A stretch of 64,000 nt of DNA from the NCBI GenBank assembly GCA_028283825.1, contig JAPWJW010000005.1, positions 744,001 to 808,000 on the forward strand, given 5' to 3'. Each line of letters begins with the position of its first letter. Position 1 is the first letter of the stretch. The notes under the pieces were generated by a model. The model was not told the DNA's origin. It saw only the letters and a program-made list of their open reading frames with translations, and searched no databases. The DNA is from Azospirillaceae bacterium. GTDB lineage: Bacteria > Pseudomonadota > Alphaproteobacteria > Azospirillales > Azospirillaceae. Both the position numbers and the translations under genes were made by a program. Shown one piece after another: positions 29,879 to 38,511 of the stretch.

Positions 29879-29980
29879 CGTTATCGCGCAATTCTCGTTT
29901 CACCGACGCCGATGACCCTGGCGGATCCCACCCCGGACCGGCGCCCCGATTTGAACCACGATCTAACAACGGAGACGATC

Positions 29981-30403
29981 ATGCCCATCCTCTACACCAC
30001 TTCCGCCACCGCCACCGGCGGCCGTGAGGGCCAGGCCAAGTCCGTGGACGGCGTCCTGGACGTGAAGCTGACCACCCCGAAGGAACTGGGCGGCGCCGGC
30101 GGCGACGGCACCAATCCGGAGCAGCTGTTCGCCGCGGGATATTCCGCCTGTTTCCTGGGCGCCCTGAAGTTCGTGGCCGGCAAGGCGAAGGTCAAGGTCC
30201 CGGCCGACGCCACCGTCACCGCCCAGGTGGGCATCGGCCCGCGTGAAGACGGCACCGGCTTCGGCCTGGACGTCGCCCTGACCATCAGCCTGCCGGGCGT
30301 GGACAGCGCCACCGCCCACAGCCTGGTGGAACAGGCCCACATCGTGTGCCCCTATTCCCACGCCACCCGCGGCAACATCGATGTTCGCCTGAACGTCGCC
30401 TGA
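29981..30403 (+). CDS. ohr: Organic hydroperoxide resistance protein Ohr
   Basis: 140 residues from ATG 29981 with GGAG seven bases upstream. Ohr is a thiol peroxidase that reduces organic and fatty-acid hydroperoxides using lipoyl groups. Both catalytic cysteines are present: [12 protein letters not shown] near residue 60 and [19 protein letters not shown] near residue 125, with the conserved Arg/Glu region [15 protein letters not shown]. The N-terminal [19 protein letters not shown] is typical. It is cytosolic and transcribed away from ohrR. An intrinsic terminator follows at 30418-30452. Confidence 0.97.
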   Translation: MPILYTTSATATGGREGQAKSVDGVLDVKLTTPKELGGAGGDGTNPEQLFAAGYSACFLGALKFVAGKAKVKVPADATVTAQVGIGPREDGTGFGLDVALTISLPGVDSATAHSLVEQAHIVCPYSHATRGNIDVRLNVA

Positions 30404-30417
30404 CAGCGTCGCATCGG

Positions 30418-30452
30418 AAAAGCCGGCATCGCTTCACGGGGTGCCGGCTTTT
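30418..30452. terminator. Bidirectional intrinsic terminator after ohr
   Basis: AAAAGCCGGCA (30418-30428) pairs perfectly with TGCCGGCTTTT (30442-30452) across a 13-base loop. The A/T ends supply T-runs on both strands, serving ohr and the oxidoreductase gene that ends at 30457. Confidence 0.85.
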
Positions 30453-30456
30453 CACC

Positions 30457-31509
30457 CTATTCGTAGGCGATGTCGCAGGAAAGACCGGGGTTTTGCGCCG
30501 CCTCGATGGCGCGGTGCACCAGGGCCAGCGCCTCGAACGCCGGCTCGGGCCCGAAGGTCAGCGCTTCCCGGCCCGCCAGCGCCGCCGCCACGTTGCGGTA
30601 GAACAGCTCATAACAGCCGGGCAGCAGCGGCACCTCCTGCCGCGTCACCACGCCGTCGCGTTCGGTGTGCAGCGTCGCGGGCGTGGTGACCACCGCCCAG
30701 CCGGCGTCGCCCGGCTTGGTCCCGGCGGCCATCTGCGCCTCCTGCACATCGCCCTTGGGGATGACCAGCGATCCCCTGTCGCCGTGGGCCACCAGCACGG
30801 GCCCCGGTTCCCGCACGAAGGTGCTGGACCGCAGGATGACGCGATGGTCGGGATAACGGAACCGGACGTCGAAATAATCGGTGGCCCCCTCCGCCCGGCG
30901 CAGCGACCGCATCTCCGCCGCAACCGATAGCGGCCGGCCGAATTGGCGCAGCATCCCGTCGACCAGATGGACGCCCAGGTCGAACCAGGTGCCCGCCCCG
31001 GGCTGTTCATCCTCCTTCCAGCGCTTGTGCGTGACATGGGCGCGGTAGCGGTCGTAATGCCATTCCACCTCGACCAGGCGGCCGAGATCGCCGGCGGCCA
31101 GGTGGCGGCCCAGGGTCAGATACTCCGCATCCAGCCGCTTGTTATGGAAGACGGCCAGCAGCCGCCCCGCGTCGCGGGCCTGGGCGATCAGCGACCGCCC
31201 CTCCTCCAGCGTGATGGTCATGGGTTTTTCCAGGACCACGTGCTTGCCGGCGGCCAGTGCGGCCCGTGCCATGGGGAAATGCAGGGCGTTGGGCGTGTTC
31301 ACCACCACCAGGCCGATGGCGGGATCGTCCAGGATGGCCTGGAAATCGGGCACGACGCGGACGCCCGCCGGTTCACTTCCGTCGGCGCCCGACCGCCGCA
31401 GCACCGTGTGCAGCGACAAGCCAGGCTCCGCCAGGATCAGCGGCGCGTGAAACACCCGGCCGGACAGTCCGAAGGCGCATAAGGCGGTGGCGATCATGGC
31501 TGTATCCAT
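30457..31509 (-). CDS. Gfo/Idh/MocA-family oxidoreductase
   Basis: 350 residues from ATG 31509; a shorter start at 31497 (MIATALCAFGLSGRVFHAPL) is possible because the Rossmann GFGLSGRVFHAP-type motif begins there. VVVNTPNALHFPMARAALAA and GKHVVLEKPMTITLEEG, holding the catalytic EKP Lys, match YdgJ/YvaA-type sugar or inositol dehydrogenases. The C-terminal domain has HYDRYRAHVTHKRWKED and GAGTWFDLGVHLVDGMLRQF, with the conserved DLG.HL.D. It is a cytosolic NAD(P)-dependent oxidoreductase with an unidentified polyol or sugar substrate. It stands alone, convergent with ohr, with palindromic sequence just upstream. Confidence 0.9.
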   Translation of the reverse strand: MDTAMIATALCAFGLSGRVFHAPLILAEPGLSLHTVLRRSGADGSEPAGVRVVPDFQAILDDPAIGLVVVNTPNALHFPMARAALAAGKHVVLEKPMTITLEEGRSLIAQARDAGRLLAVFHNKRLDAEYLTLGRHLAAGDLGRLVEVEWHYDRYRAHVTHKRWKEDEQPGAGTWFDLGVHLVDGMLRQFGRPLSVAAEMRSLRRAEGATDYFDVRFRYPDHRVILRSSTFVREPGPVLVAHGDRGSLVIPKGDVQEAQMAAGTKPGDAGWAVVTTPATLHTERDGVVTRQEVPLLPGCYELFYRNVAAALAGREALTFGPEPAFEALALVHRAIEAAQNPGLSCDIAYE

Positions 31510-31513
31510 AGTT

Positions 31514-31523
31514 CGAACGTTCG
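31514..31523. promoter_or_regulatory. Palindrome at the oxidoreductase start
   Basis: CGAACGTTCG is a perfect 10-bp palindrome 5 bp upstream of the ATG at 31509. A second one, TTAATGCATTAA, lies at 31596-31607 in the AT-rich gap. Either could be an operator or part of the promoter of the genes reading outward from this 266-bp interval. Confidence 0.3.
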
Positions 31524-31775
31524 GAGAGACATTAACCAATTTATTAACTCGTGATTTACAATAACGAAAATGAATACACCCGACAACATTGTTTGTTAAT
31601 GCATTAATACCATATGGTCGTAGCCAAAATACCCAATGAAATGTTGCGAATCTGGTAGCGGATCACCACCGGGCGTCCTATATGACTTTATGCGGAGATT
31701 AACCAGTACAGCGATACTGTTCGCCTTCATCCGCATCTGACTTATGTTCGCCTTGCCTGCCATGAAGGACACGCG

Positions 31776-32132
31776 ATGAGTTTCGCCGGGAACCAAACCG
31801 TTGCGCCCGCCACGGGCGATAAGGCCCGGCTTTGGTCCATCCTTGTCCATGCGCTTTACCTGTTCGGCATCGGCCCCCTGGGCCTGATCATGGCCTATGT
31901 GAAGCGTCCGGATTTCAGCGGCAGCATATACGAAGGCCACATGACCTTCGCCATCCGCACGTTCTGGGGGGGCGTCCTGTTCGGTTTGGCCGCATGGGCA
32001 CTGGCAGGCGTGGGCATGGAATTCATCATTCTGTTCATCGGCGGCATCTGGGCGGTCGTGCGGGTGGTGGTGGCCCTGACCCGCGCCATCGACGCCAAGC
32101 CCATGCCCAATCCTAAAAGCTGGGTTATCTGA
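31776..32132 (+). CDS. DUF4870-like small membrane protein
   Basis: 118 residues with three hydrophobic segments: LWSILVHALYLFGIGPLGLI near 19-38, FAIRTFWGGVLFGLAAWALA near 58-77 and FIILFIGGIWAVVRVVVALT near 83-102. The arrangement, with H followed by an FxxRTFW pattern after a short charged loop, resembles the DUF4870/Tic20-like family of unknown function. AAGGAC lies a few bases before the ATG at 31776. It is a single gene in AT-rich surroundings. Confidence 0.75.
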   Translation: MSFAGNQTVAPATGDKARLWSILVHALYLFGIGPLGLIMAYVKRPDFSGSIYEGHMTFAIRTFWGGVLFGLAAWALAGVGMEFIILFIGGIWAVVRVVVALTRAIDAKPMPNPKSWVI

Positions 32133-32182
32133 ACCAGCATCCCGCTTTTTCTTCCCACCCCCTCCGCAGCCTCTTTAAATAC

Positions 32183-32214
32183 CAAGGAACTACCTCCTAG
32201 GGGGTAGCGCCTTG
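32183..32214. promoter_or_regulatory. Imperfect palindrome upstream of the MHYT kinase
   Basis: CTACCTCCTAGGGGGTAG (32190-32207) is an 18-bp palindrome with a single mismatched pair. It is flanked by a further pairing of CAAGG (32183-32187) with CCTTG (32210-32214). It lies about 180 bp before the kinase gene, in a 260-bp gap with no other signal, and fits a dimeric regulator site or a leader hairpin. Confidence 0.45.
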
Positions 32215-32392
32215 ATAACCTTTTCTATACCGTTCCGGGCCGATAACGCTTTCTGTCCATGGTGCCTCACCGGCACAATGGTATAGTCGCAGAAGGTTCC
32301 CCAACTGAACTAATTGGCCGCCAGCGCCGGCCGCCAAAACATATGTTCATCGGGATGGCCCGCCGCCAGCCCCGTGGGGGCCGGTCGGGTGG

Positions 32393-34474
32393 ATGAGTGG
32401 GGGCAAGTCGATGCGGGTGGTACTCCCGGGATTGTGTTTCAGCACGGATGACCAGGGTATCGCCTTCGGCCACAATCCTTGGCTGGTGCTGCTGTCTTAT
32501 CTGACCGCCGTCTTCGCCTCCTTCGTCGCGCTCAACATGGCGGAGCGCATGGCCGGTGCCACCGGCCGCTCCCGCTTGGCCTGGCACCTGGGTGCGGCCT
32601 GCGCGCTGGGCGGCGGCATCTGGTCCATGCATTTCATCGGCATGCTGGCCTTCCAGGTCGCCGCCCCCGTGGCGTGGGAGCCGGGGCTGACCTTGGCCTC
32701 GTTGATGACCGCCATCGTTTTCGTCGCCATCGGTATCGAGGCGGTGCGCCATGGCCGCGCCGGGTACGGACGTTTCATCCTGGCCGGCGCGGTGGTGGGC
32801 CTGGGCATCGCGGCGATGCACTATACCGGCATGGCCGCGATGGAGGTGCCGGGCACGGTGGCCTACCGTCCCGACCTGTTCGCGCTGTCGGTGCTGATCG
32901 CCATGGCGGCGGCCACGGTGGCCCTGATGCTGGCCATGACCCTGCGCCAGGGCTGGCAGCGCGCACTGGCGGCCCTGATCATGGGCGTCGCCATCTGCGG
33001 CATGCACTATACCGGGATGGCGGCCACCATCCTGACGCTGGATCCCCTGGTCGCCGGCCCGATGGACGTCGATCGCGAACCGCTGGCCATCATCGTCGCC
33101 TGCGCCACCTACGGCCTGCTGTTGCTGGCGCTGGTCGCCGCACTGGCCGATCGCCGGCTGAACGCCGCGGCCGAACGCGAGGCCGTGCGCCTCAAGGCCA
33201 TCAACCGCGCCCTGCAGGAAGAGATTGAGGAGCGCCGGCGCGCCGAGGCGGAACTGCTGCGCGTCCGCGAGGGCCTGGAAGAGGCGGTGGGCGAACGGAC
33301 GCGCGACCTGGCCGCCGCCCGCACCCGGGCGGAGGCGGCCAACCAGGCCAAGTCCGAATTCCTGGCCAGCATGAGCCATGAGCTGCGCACGCCCTTGAAC
33401 GCCGTCTTGGGCTTCGCCCAACTGATGGAATACAACAAGGTGCGGGAGCCGATGACGCCCAAGCAGGAGCGCGGCATCCAGCAGATCGTCAAGAACGGCA
33501 ACCACCTGCTGCGCCTGATCGACGAGGTGCTGGACCTGGCCCGCATCGAGGCCGGGCAACTGATCCTGTCGATCGAGCCCGTGGACGGGACCCAGGTGAT
33601 CGAGGATACGCTGCTGTCGCTGCAGCCGGTCGCCGAGAAGGCGAAGGTCACCATCACGGCGTCCCTGCCCGCCGGCCTGCCCCCGGTCCTGGCCGACCGC
33701 ACCCGCCTGATCCAGGTGGTCAGCAACCTGCTGTCCAACGCCGTCAAGTACAACCGTCCAGGCGGCACCGTGCGGGTGACCCTGGCCGCCGCCGCCGCTC
33801 CCGGCCGCCTGGCGCTGTCGGTCGAGGATACGGGCGATGGCATCGCGCCGGACAAGCTGAACGACCTGTTCCAGCCCTTCAACCGCCTGGGCCAGGAATA
33901 CAGCGACATCCCCGGCACCGGCATCGGCCTGACCATCACGCGCCGCCTGCTGTCCGCCATGGACGGCGCCATCGAGGTCACCAGCACCGTGGGCGAGGGC
34001 AGCACCTTCACCGTCACCCTGCCGGTCGCCGTCAACCTGGCGCCGGAAGTGCGCGCGCCGACGGCGGAAAGCAATCCGCTGGCCCAGGGCGCCCCCCGCA
34101 CCATGCTGTATGTCGAGGACAATCCGTCCAACATCCAGCTGATGCGCGATCTCATGGAAACGGTTCCGGGCACCAAGCTGCTGGTCGCCGCCGACCCGGT
34201 GACCGGCCTGGACCTGGCGATGGGCCATCATCCGGACGTCATCGTCCTGGATATCAACCTGCCGGGCATGAGCGGTTTCGACGTGCTGGCCCGGCTGCGG
34301 GCCAGTCCGGAAACGCGGGATATCCCCGTCCTGGCGCTCAGCGCCAACGCCCTGCCCCGGGAAATTGAGCGGGGCTTGCGTGCCGGTTTCCGGCGCTACC
34401 TGACCAAGCCTTTGAACGTGCAGGAGTTCATGGAGGCCCTGGCCGATGCGATGGAGCCAGTCAATGCCGTTTGA
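32393..34474 (+). CDS. MHYT-domain hybrid histidine kinase with receiver domain
   Basis: 693 residues (ATG 32393; ATG 32411 is an alternative). The N-terminal seven-helix MHYT sensor shows three copies of its motif: WSMHFIGMLA, AAMHYTGMAA and CGMHYTGMAA, thought to coordinate metal and sense diatomic gas or redox. A coiled-coil linker (about 255-315) leads to HisKA (FLASMSHELRTPLNAVLGFA), then the ATPase (NLLSNAVKYN, VEDTGDGIAPD, GTGIGLTITRRLL). A C-terminal receiver follows (YVEDNPSN, phospho-Asp in VIVLDINLPGMSG, Lys in YLTKPL). Its last bases overlap the HD-GYP regulator start, so it very likely phosphorylates that protein. Confidence 0.94.
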   Translation: MSGGKSMRVVLPGLCFSTDDQGIAFGHNPWLVLLSYLTAVFASFVALNMAERMAGATGRSRLAWHLGAACALGGGIWSMHFIGMLAFQVAAPVAWEPGLTLASLMTAIVFVAIGIEAVRHGRAGYGRFILAGAVVGLGIAAMHYTGMAAMEVPGTVAYRPDLFALSVLIAMAAATVALMLAMTLRQGWQRALAALIMGVAICGMHYTGMAATILTLDPLVAGPMDVDREPLAIIVACATYGLLLLALVAALADRRLNAAAEREAVRLKAINRALQEEIEERRRAEAELLRVREGLEEAVGERTRDLAAARTRAEAANQAKSEFLASMSHELRTPLNAVLGFAQLMEYNKVREPMTPKQERGIQQIVKNGNHLLRLIDEVLDLARIEAGQLILSIEPVDGTQVIEDTLLSLQPVAEKAKVTITASLPAGLPPVLADRTRLIQVVSNLLSNAVKYNRPGGTVRVTLAAAAAPGRLALSVEDTGDGIAPDKLNDLFQPFNRLGQEYSDIPGTGIGLTITRRLLSAMDGAIEVTSTVGEGSTFTVTLPVAVNLAPEVRAPTAESNPLAQGAPRTMLYVEDNPSNIQLMRDLMETVPGTKLLVAADPVTGLDLAMGHHPDVIVLDINLPGMSGFDVLARLRASPETRDIPVLALSANALPREIERGLRAGFRRYLTKPLNVQEFMEALADAMEPVNAV

Positions 34475-35528
34475 CGCCACCGACCTGATCAAGGACGCCC
34501 AGATCCTGGTCGTTGACGATTTGCCCGCCAATATCGAGTTGATGGAAGGCGTCCTGGGGGCCGCCGGCTACAACAACATCACCGGCACCACCAACCCCCG
34601 TGAGGGCCTGGCCCTTTATGAAAGCATGCGGCCCGACCTGGTCCTACTGGACTTCCGCATGCCGGGATTGGACGGCCCCGCCTTCATCCGCGCCGCCAAC
34701 GCCCTGGTTCCCGGCATCCGGCCGCCCATCCTGGTGGTGACGGCGCAGGGGGACGAACAGACCCGGCGCAGCGCGCTGGAGGCCGGCGCCCGCGACTTCA
34801 TCTCCAAGCCCTTCGCCCTGTGGGAAATGCTGGCCCGGGTGCAGAACCTGCTGGAATTGCAGATGCTGCTCAAGGACAAGGAAAATCAGGCCAGCCGGCT
34901 GGAAGCCGCGGTGGCGGAGCGCACCCGGGAACTGGAGCACACCCACCTGGAGGTGGTGCGCCGCCTCTGCGCCGTGGGTGAGTTCCGCGATGATGAGACC
35001 GGACGCCATGTGAACCGCATCGGCGCCCTGTCCGGGCGCCTGGCCGTGCTGGCCGGATGCCTGGATGCCGATGCCGACCTGATCGCCAGCGCCGCCCCCT
35101 TGCACGACATCGGCAAGGTCGCCATTCCCGACGCCATCCTGCTGAAGCCCGGCCGGCTGACCGATCCGGAATGGCAGGTGATGAAGACCCATGCCGAGGC
35201 CGGCGCCAGCATCCTCACCGGCAGCCGGATCCCCGTGCTGGATCTGGCGGCGGACATCGCCATCTCACACCATGAGAAATGGGACGGCAGCGGCTATCCC
35301 AACGCCCTGTCGGGCGAATCCATTCCCCTGCCCGGCCGCATCGTGGCGGTGGTGGACGTGTTCGACGCGCTGCTGTCCCATCGCCCCTACAAGGAACCGT
35401 GGCCGGTGGAAAAGGTGATCGCCCACATGCAGGCGGAATCCGGCCGCCATTTCGACCCGACGCTGGTGGACCTGCTGGTCCGCAACGTGGATGAGATGCT
35501 GGTGCTGCGGCGGGAGATCGGGGTCTGA
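34464..35528 (+). CDS. HD-GYP response regulator (RpfG-like c-di-GMP phosphodiesterase)
   Basis: 354 residues from ATG 34464, overlapping the upstream kinase by 11 bp; in-frame ATGs a few codons earlier are possible. The receiver domain (ILVVDDLPANIELMEGVLGA, Asp in LVLLDFRMPGLDG, Lys in DFISKPFALWEM) and a coiled coil (about 135-165) precede the HD-GYP domain. That domain carries GRHVNRIGALSGRLA, LHDIGKVAIPDAILLKPGRL, the HHEKWDGSGYP signature and DVFDALLSHRPYK. With H, HD, GYP and DVFDAL motifs intact, it should hydrolyse c-di-GMP. Together with the MHYT kinase it links a membrane signal to c-di-GMP level. Confidence 0.95.
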   Translation: MPFDATDLIKDAQILVVDDLPANIELMEGVLGAAGYNNITGTTNPREGLALYESMRPDLVLLDFRMPGLDGPAFIRAANALVPGIRPPILVVTAQGDEQTRRSALEAGARDFISKPFALWEMLARVQNLLELQMLLKDKENQASRLEAAVAERTRELEHTHLEVVRRLCAVGEFRDDETGRHVNRIGALSGRLAVLAGCLDADADLIASAAPLHDIGKVAIPDAILLKPGRLTDPEWQVMKTHAEAGASILTGSRIPVLDLAADIAISHHEKWDGSGYPNALSGESIPLPGRIVAVVDVFDALLSHRPYKEPWPVEKVIAHMQAESGRHFDPTLVDLLVRNVDEMLVLRREIGV

Positions 35529-35562
35529 TCTGATCGCGCGGCCTTTATCGCAACCGCTCAAA

Positions 35563-35618
35563 GGCCCCCTCAGGGGCCGGGCGCCAGCCTCCAGCGGCAC
35601 GGGTCAAAGTTTCGCGCC
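35563..35618. terminator. Hairpins between convergent HD-GYP and EAL-like genes
   Basis: GGCCCC/GGGGCC (35563-35568 with 35573-35578) forms a short tight hairpin. A second pairing of CCAGCGGC with GCCGCTGG follows between about 35590 and 35622. T-runs are weak, so these are probable but imperfect terminators in the 107-bp gap between converging genes. Confidence 0.45.
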
Positions 35619-35635
35619 GCTGGCCTGAGGTATGC

Positions 35636-37171
35636 TCAGCGGTCCAGTTGAGCGCCGTTCTCCAGGATGTCGCGGCGCGACAGCCGGGTGACGTGTTCGG
35701 GATAGTCCATCCAGCCGCCGATCAGGTCACCGGCCATGAAGTTCACCCCCGCCTCTTCCGCGATGCTTTCCAGCGCGGCACCATCCACGCCATCGACGAA
35801 GACCTGAAGGTTGCGCCGACGCGCCTCCGCCGCCGTCAAATACAAGTCCTGGATCAAGCGGTCGCGGGACACCGTCGGCGGCAGGCTCAGGACGACCCCC
35901 TTGACCCCGGCGGCCGCGAACGTGGCGAACGGATGCGGCGCGATTTCGGTACGCACCATCACGGCCCGGCCGACGTGGCGCAACGCGGCCACGAATTCGG
36001 CCAGGCGGCTGGACGGCACCCCATCCGGCACCCCCAGAAGATGATAGGTGATGAAAGGATAAAGGTGCGCCGGGATGTGGCTGGCCAACTCCATGTAAGC
36101 CCGCCGCCGCGGGGCGCCCGCCAGGGTTTCGAAATGGACGGGCAGCGCCAGGTAATAGCGGAAACGGTTGTCGTAGAGTTCCAGGTAGGCATCCACCGCC
36201 TGGCGCATGACTTCGCGGTCCAGTCCCAGGATTTCCTGCAATTCGCTGACGGTGCCTTGCGGGGCGCGGGCGCCGGTACCAGCGCCGGGCCCCGCGCTGC
36301 CCCCGCCAGTGGCCAGGGTGTCGTAGCCGTAGACGTGCTGGCGGCCCGGCCGGCCGCGGCGGGGGCTGGCCACGTACAGGCCCAGCGCCTGGCCTTTGAC
36401 ATCCCAGGCGGGGCGGTACACCACCTCCAGCGGGCCCATCGCGGGGCGCAGGTGCGCCCAGGGGTCGGCATCGGCCGGCGCGGCCGGTTGACTGGTGGCG
36501 CCCCGGCCATCCTGGCCCGGGGCGGCCATGGCAGACATCTCCCCGGTGACGGCGCCGTCCACCTTCTTCGCCGTGCCGGCCGTGCTCGGCACCGCTTCCC
36601 GCGTGGTTTCCGGCACCGCCGTCGGGCGGGCGCGGGACGCCATTTTTGCCAGCAGGTCGGCCAGGCGCTCCGGCTTCAGGACCAGGTCGCCCGATGTCTC
36701 CCGCGCAGCAGTGCGCACGACGATGGTAGACAGGTCCGGCTCACCCAACAGCACGCGCTGCAGTTCCTGCATCAGCTTGGCGCAAATGAGGGAGGCCTGG
36801 TTGGCCTCCAGGTTGGCGAAGACCACGACGTAGGTCTCGTTGCCATAACCGTAATAGACGTCCGCGGGTGACAGCATCTGGCGCAGCAGCCGATCGGCCA
36901 GCGCGTGCACGCGATCGCGGACGGCGGGCCAGCGCGGTCCCAGCCTGTCCTTCAGGCTGTCCAGCCCGACGAACTGGACGCAGCCGGCCTGGGCGACCTT
37001 GCGGGGGCCCAGGACGGCCTTCAGGCGCTGACGGAACAGGGTCTCATCGGCCGACAGGCCGGACTTGTCGGCTTGGTCCGGGTCGAGGTACGCGCCCCCC
37101 GCTTGGACAGCGGCGGGGGCACGCTCTTCCTGGGAAAACCAGGAGACGATGCGGTTGATCAACCCAGCCAT
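35636..37171 (-). CDS. Degenerate GGDEF/EAL-like protein
   Basis: 511 residues from ATG 37171, where GGAGGG sits eight bases upstream; ATG 37213 lacks this. Residues about 55-150 (CVQFVGLDSLKDRLGPRWPA, YYGYGNETYVVVFANLEANQ) look like a GGDEF-type fold without a GGDEF loop. A low-complexity Pro/Ala linker follows. Residues about 325-500 (YLALPVHFETLA, FVAALRHVGRAVMVRTEIA, VKGVVLSLPPTVSRD, VDGVDGAALESIAEEAGVNF and MAGDLIGG) resemble an EAL barrel that has lost its catalytic motifs. It may bind c-di-GMP or proteins rather than act as an enzyme. It lies 132 bp after the epimerase gene and may end the export operon. Confidence 0.55.
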   Translation of the reverse strand: MAGLINRIVSWFSQEERAPAAVQAGGAYLDPDQADKSGLSADETLFRQRLKAVLGPRKVAQAGCVQFVGLDSLKDRLGPRWPAVRDRVHALADRLLRQMLSPADVYYGYGNETYVVVFANLEANQASLICAKLMQELQRVLLGEPDLSTIVVRTAARETSGDLVLKPERLADLLAKMASRARPTAVPETTREAVPSTAGTAKKVDGAVTGEMSAMAAPGQDGRGATSQPAAPADADPWAHLRPAMGPLEVVYRPAWDVKGQALGLYVASPRRGRPGRQHVYGYDTLATGGGSAGPGAGTGARAPQGTVSELQEILGLDREVMRQAVDAYLELYDNRFRYYLALPVHFETLAGAPRRRAYMELASHIPAHLYPFITYHLLGVPDGVPSSRLAEFVAALRHVGRAVMVRTEIAPHPFATFAAAGVKGVVLSLPPTVSRDRLIQDLYLTAAEARRRNLQVFVDGVDGAALESIAEEAGVNFMAGDLIGGWMDYPEHVTRLSRRDILENGAQLDR

Positions 37172-37303
37172 GGCCCTGTCCCTCCATGCCGTTTCCCCAA
37201 GCCTCGGTTCCATGGTGGGGGAACAGGGTTAAGAAACCGCTAAGGCTATAACGATCGGTGTATGACGATCGTCTCAGCCGGAGAGTATGGCCAGAGGGGC
37301 GGC

Positions 37304-38470
37304 TTATCCGACGCGGGCGGCCTGGACCTCGGTTGCCGCCAGGAACAGATGGTAGGGTGTGCTGCCCGGCAGGTCGCGCATCACCGGCCGGCCGGCCTCA
37401 TCCTGGGTCTCGACCCAACGGCCGGTTTCCATATCCAGGAAGGCGGTTTCCAGATGGGCGGTGAGGCGGCGGGCCAAATCCAGGGCGGCAATCCCCCTGT
37501 CGGTTCCCTGCCCGCGCCGGGCCTGCGACAGCGCCGCCTTGACGGCTTCGGCCACCGGCCAGACGCGGCGGGTACGGGCGATGGGGGCGCCTTGCGGATC
37601 CATCTGGTCAAGGATGCCCCCATCGGGCAGGAAGCCGTGGGCCACCGCCTTGTCGAACAGGGCGTCCGCCAGGGGCAACACATCGGGCGAGCCGCCCAGG
37701 CCCACGTACCGGTCCAGCAGCCAGGCCCATTCGAAATGGTGGCCCGGTTCCACGATGTGCCCCGTGGCCGGATCGGGTCGCCAATCCTGGGTGAAGAATT
37801 CACCCAGGGTGTGGGTGGCGGCATGGTGAAAGCGGCGGCGGAACAGCCCCACCACGGCGCCGGCCTCATTCAGCCAGGCGCCGTCGCGGGTGACCTCGTA
37901 CAGGGCCAGCAGCGCTTCCAGCAGGTGCATGTGCGGGTTCTGCCGCCGCACGGCGCCATTCAGCGTCCAGCCGGCGTCGGCGCCCTCCGCCAGACCGCCC
38001 CAGCTGCCGTCGTCCAACCCGGGCATGGCCAGGCGGTCCCGCATGACCACCCACGTCGCCTGCGCCAATTCGATGGCGCGCGGGGCCGCGAAGGCGGCAT
38101 GGGCGTACGCCAGGCCGAACAGCACAAAGGCATGGCCATAGAAATCCTTGGAATCATCCAGGACCCGGCCGTCGGGGTGCGCCTTGAAGAACCAGCCGCC
38201 GTGGGCCTTGTCATGGAAGTGGCGCACCAGGAAGTCGTATCCGCGCTCCGCCGCCGCCATGCCGCTGCGGTCACCCAGCAGGGCGGCGTGGGACAGGACG
38301 TAAAGCTGGCGGGCCTGCACCATGGAACGCTTGTAGCCCAGGGCCAGCGGCCGCCCCGCCGCGTCCAGACGCTCATGAAAGCCGCCGTGGGCCCTGTCGG
38401 CGAAACCGTCGCGGCACAGAGGCAGCAGACGGTCGAAAGCGTATCGGACGAAGGGGCTGGACCACGACAT
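37304..38470 (-). CDS. AGE-family sugar epimerase/isomerase
   Basis: 388 residues from ATG 38470. It matches the N-acylglucosamine 2-epimerase family, alpha-toroid enzymes that epimerise or isomerise sugars such as GlcNAc/ManNAc or mannose/fructose. Signatures include GGFHERLDAAGRPL, KRSMVQARQLYVLSHAALLG, SKDFYGHAFVLFGLAYAHAA, NPHMHLLEALLALYE, EPGHHFEWAWLLDRYVGLGG (catalytic His region) and TRRVWPVAEAVKAAL. It is cytosolic. It starts 41 bp after the MotB-like gene, in the Wzm-Wzt-MotA-MotB run, where it could supply a precursor for the exported glycan. Confidence 0.9.
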   Translation of the reverse strand: MSWSSPFVRYAFDRLLPLCRDGFADRAHGGFHERLDAAGRPLALGYKRSMVQARQLYVLSHAALLGDRSGMAAAERGYDFLVRHFHDKAHGGWFFKAHPDGRVLDDSKDFYGHAFVLFGLAYAHAAFAAPRAIELAQATWVVMRDRLAMPGLDDGSWGGLAEGADAGWTLNGAVRRQNPHMHLLEALLALYEVTRDGAWLNEAGAVVGLFRRRFHHAATHTLGEFFTQDWRPDPATGHIVEPGHHFEWAWLLDRYVGLGGSPDVLPLADALFDKAVAHGFLPDGGILDQMDPQGAPIARTRRVWPVAEAVKAALSQARRGQGTDRGIAALDLARRLTAHLETAFLDMETGRWVETQDEAGRPVMRDLPGSTPYHLFLAATEVQAARVG

Positions 38471-38511
38471 GAAGCGCCTCGATATCAAGGTGCGCGCAAA
38501 ACCGCCCGGCG

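Noticed and set aside
32267-34531. Minus-strand open frame of about 750 codons
   Set aside because: It mirrors the MHYT hybrid kinase, whose motifs are complete on the plus strand.
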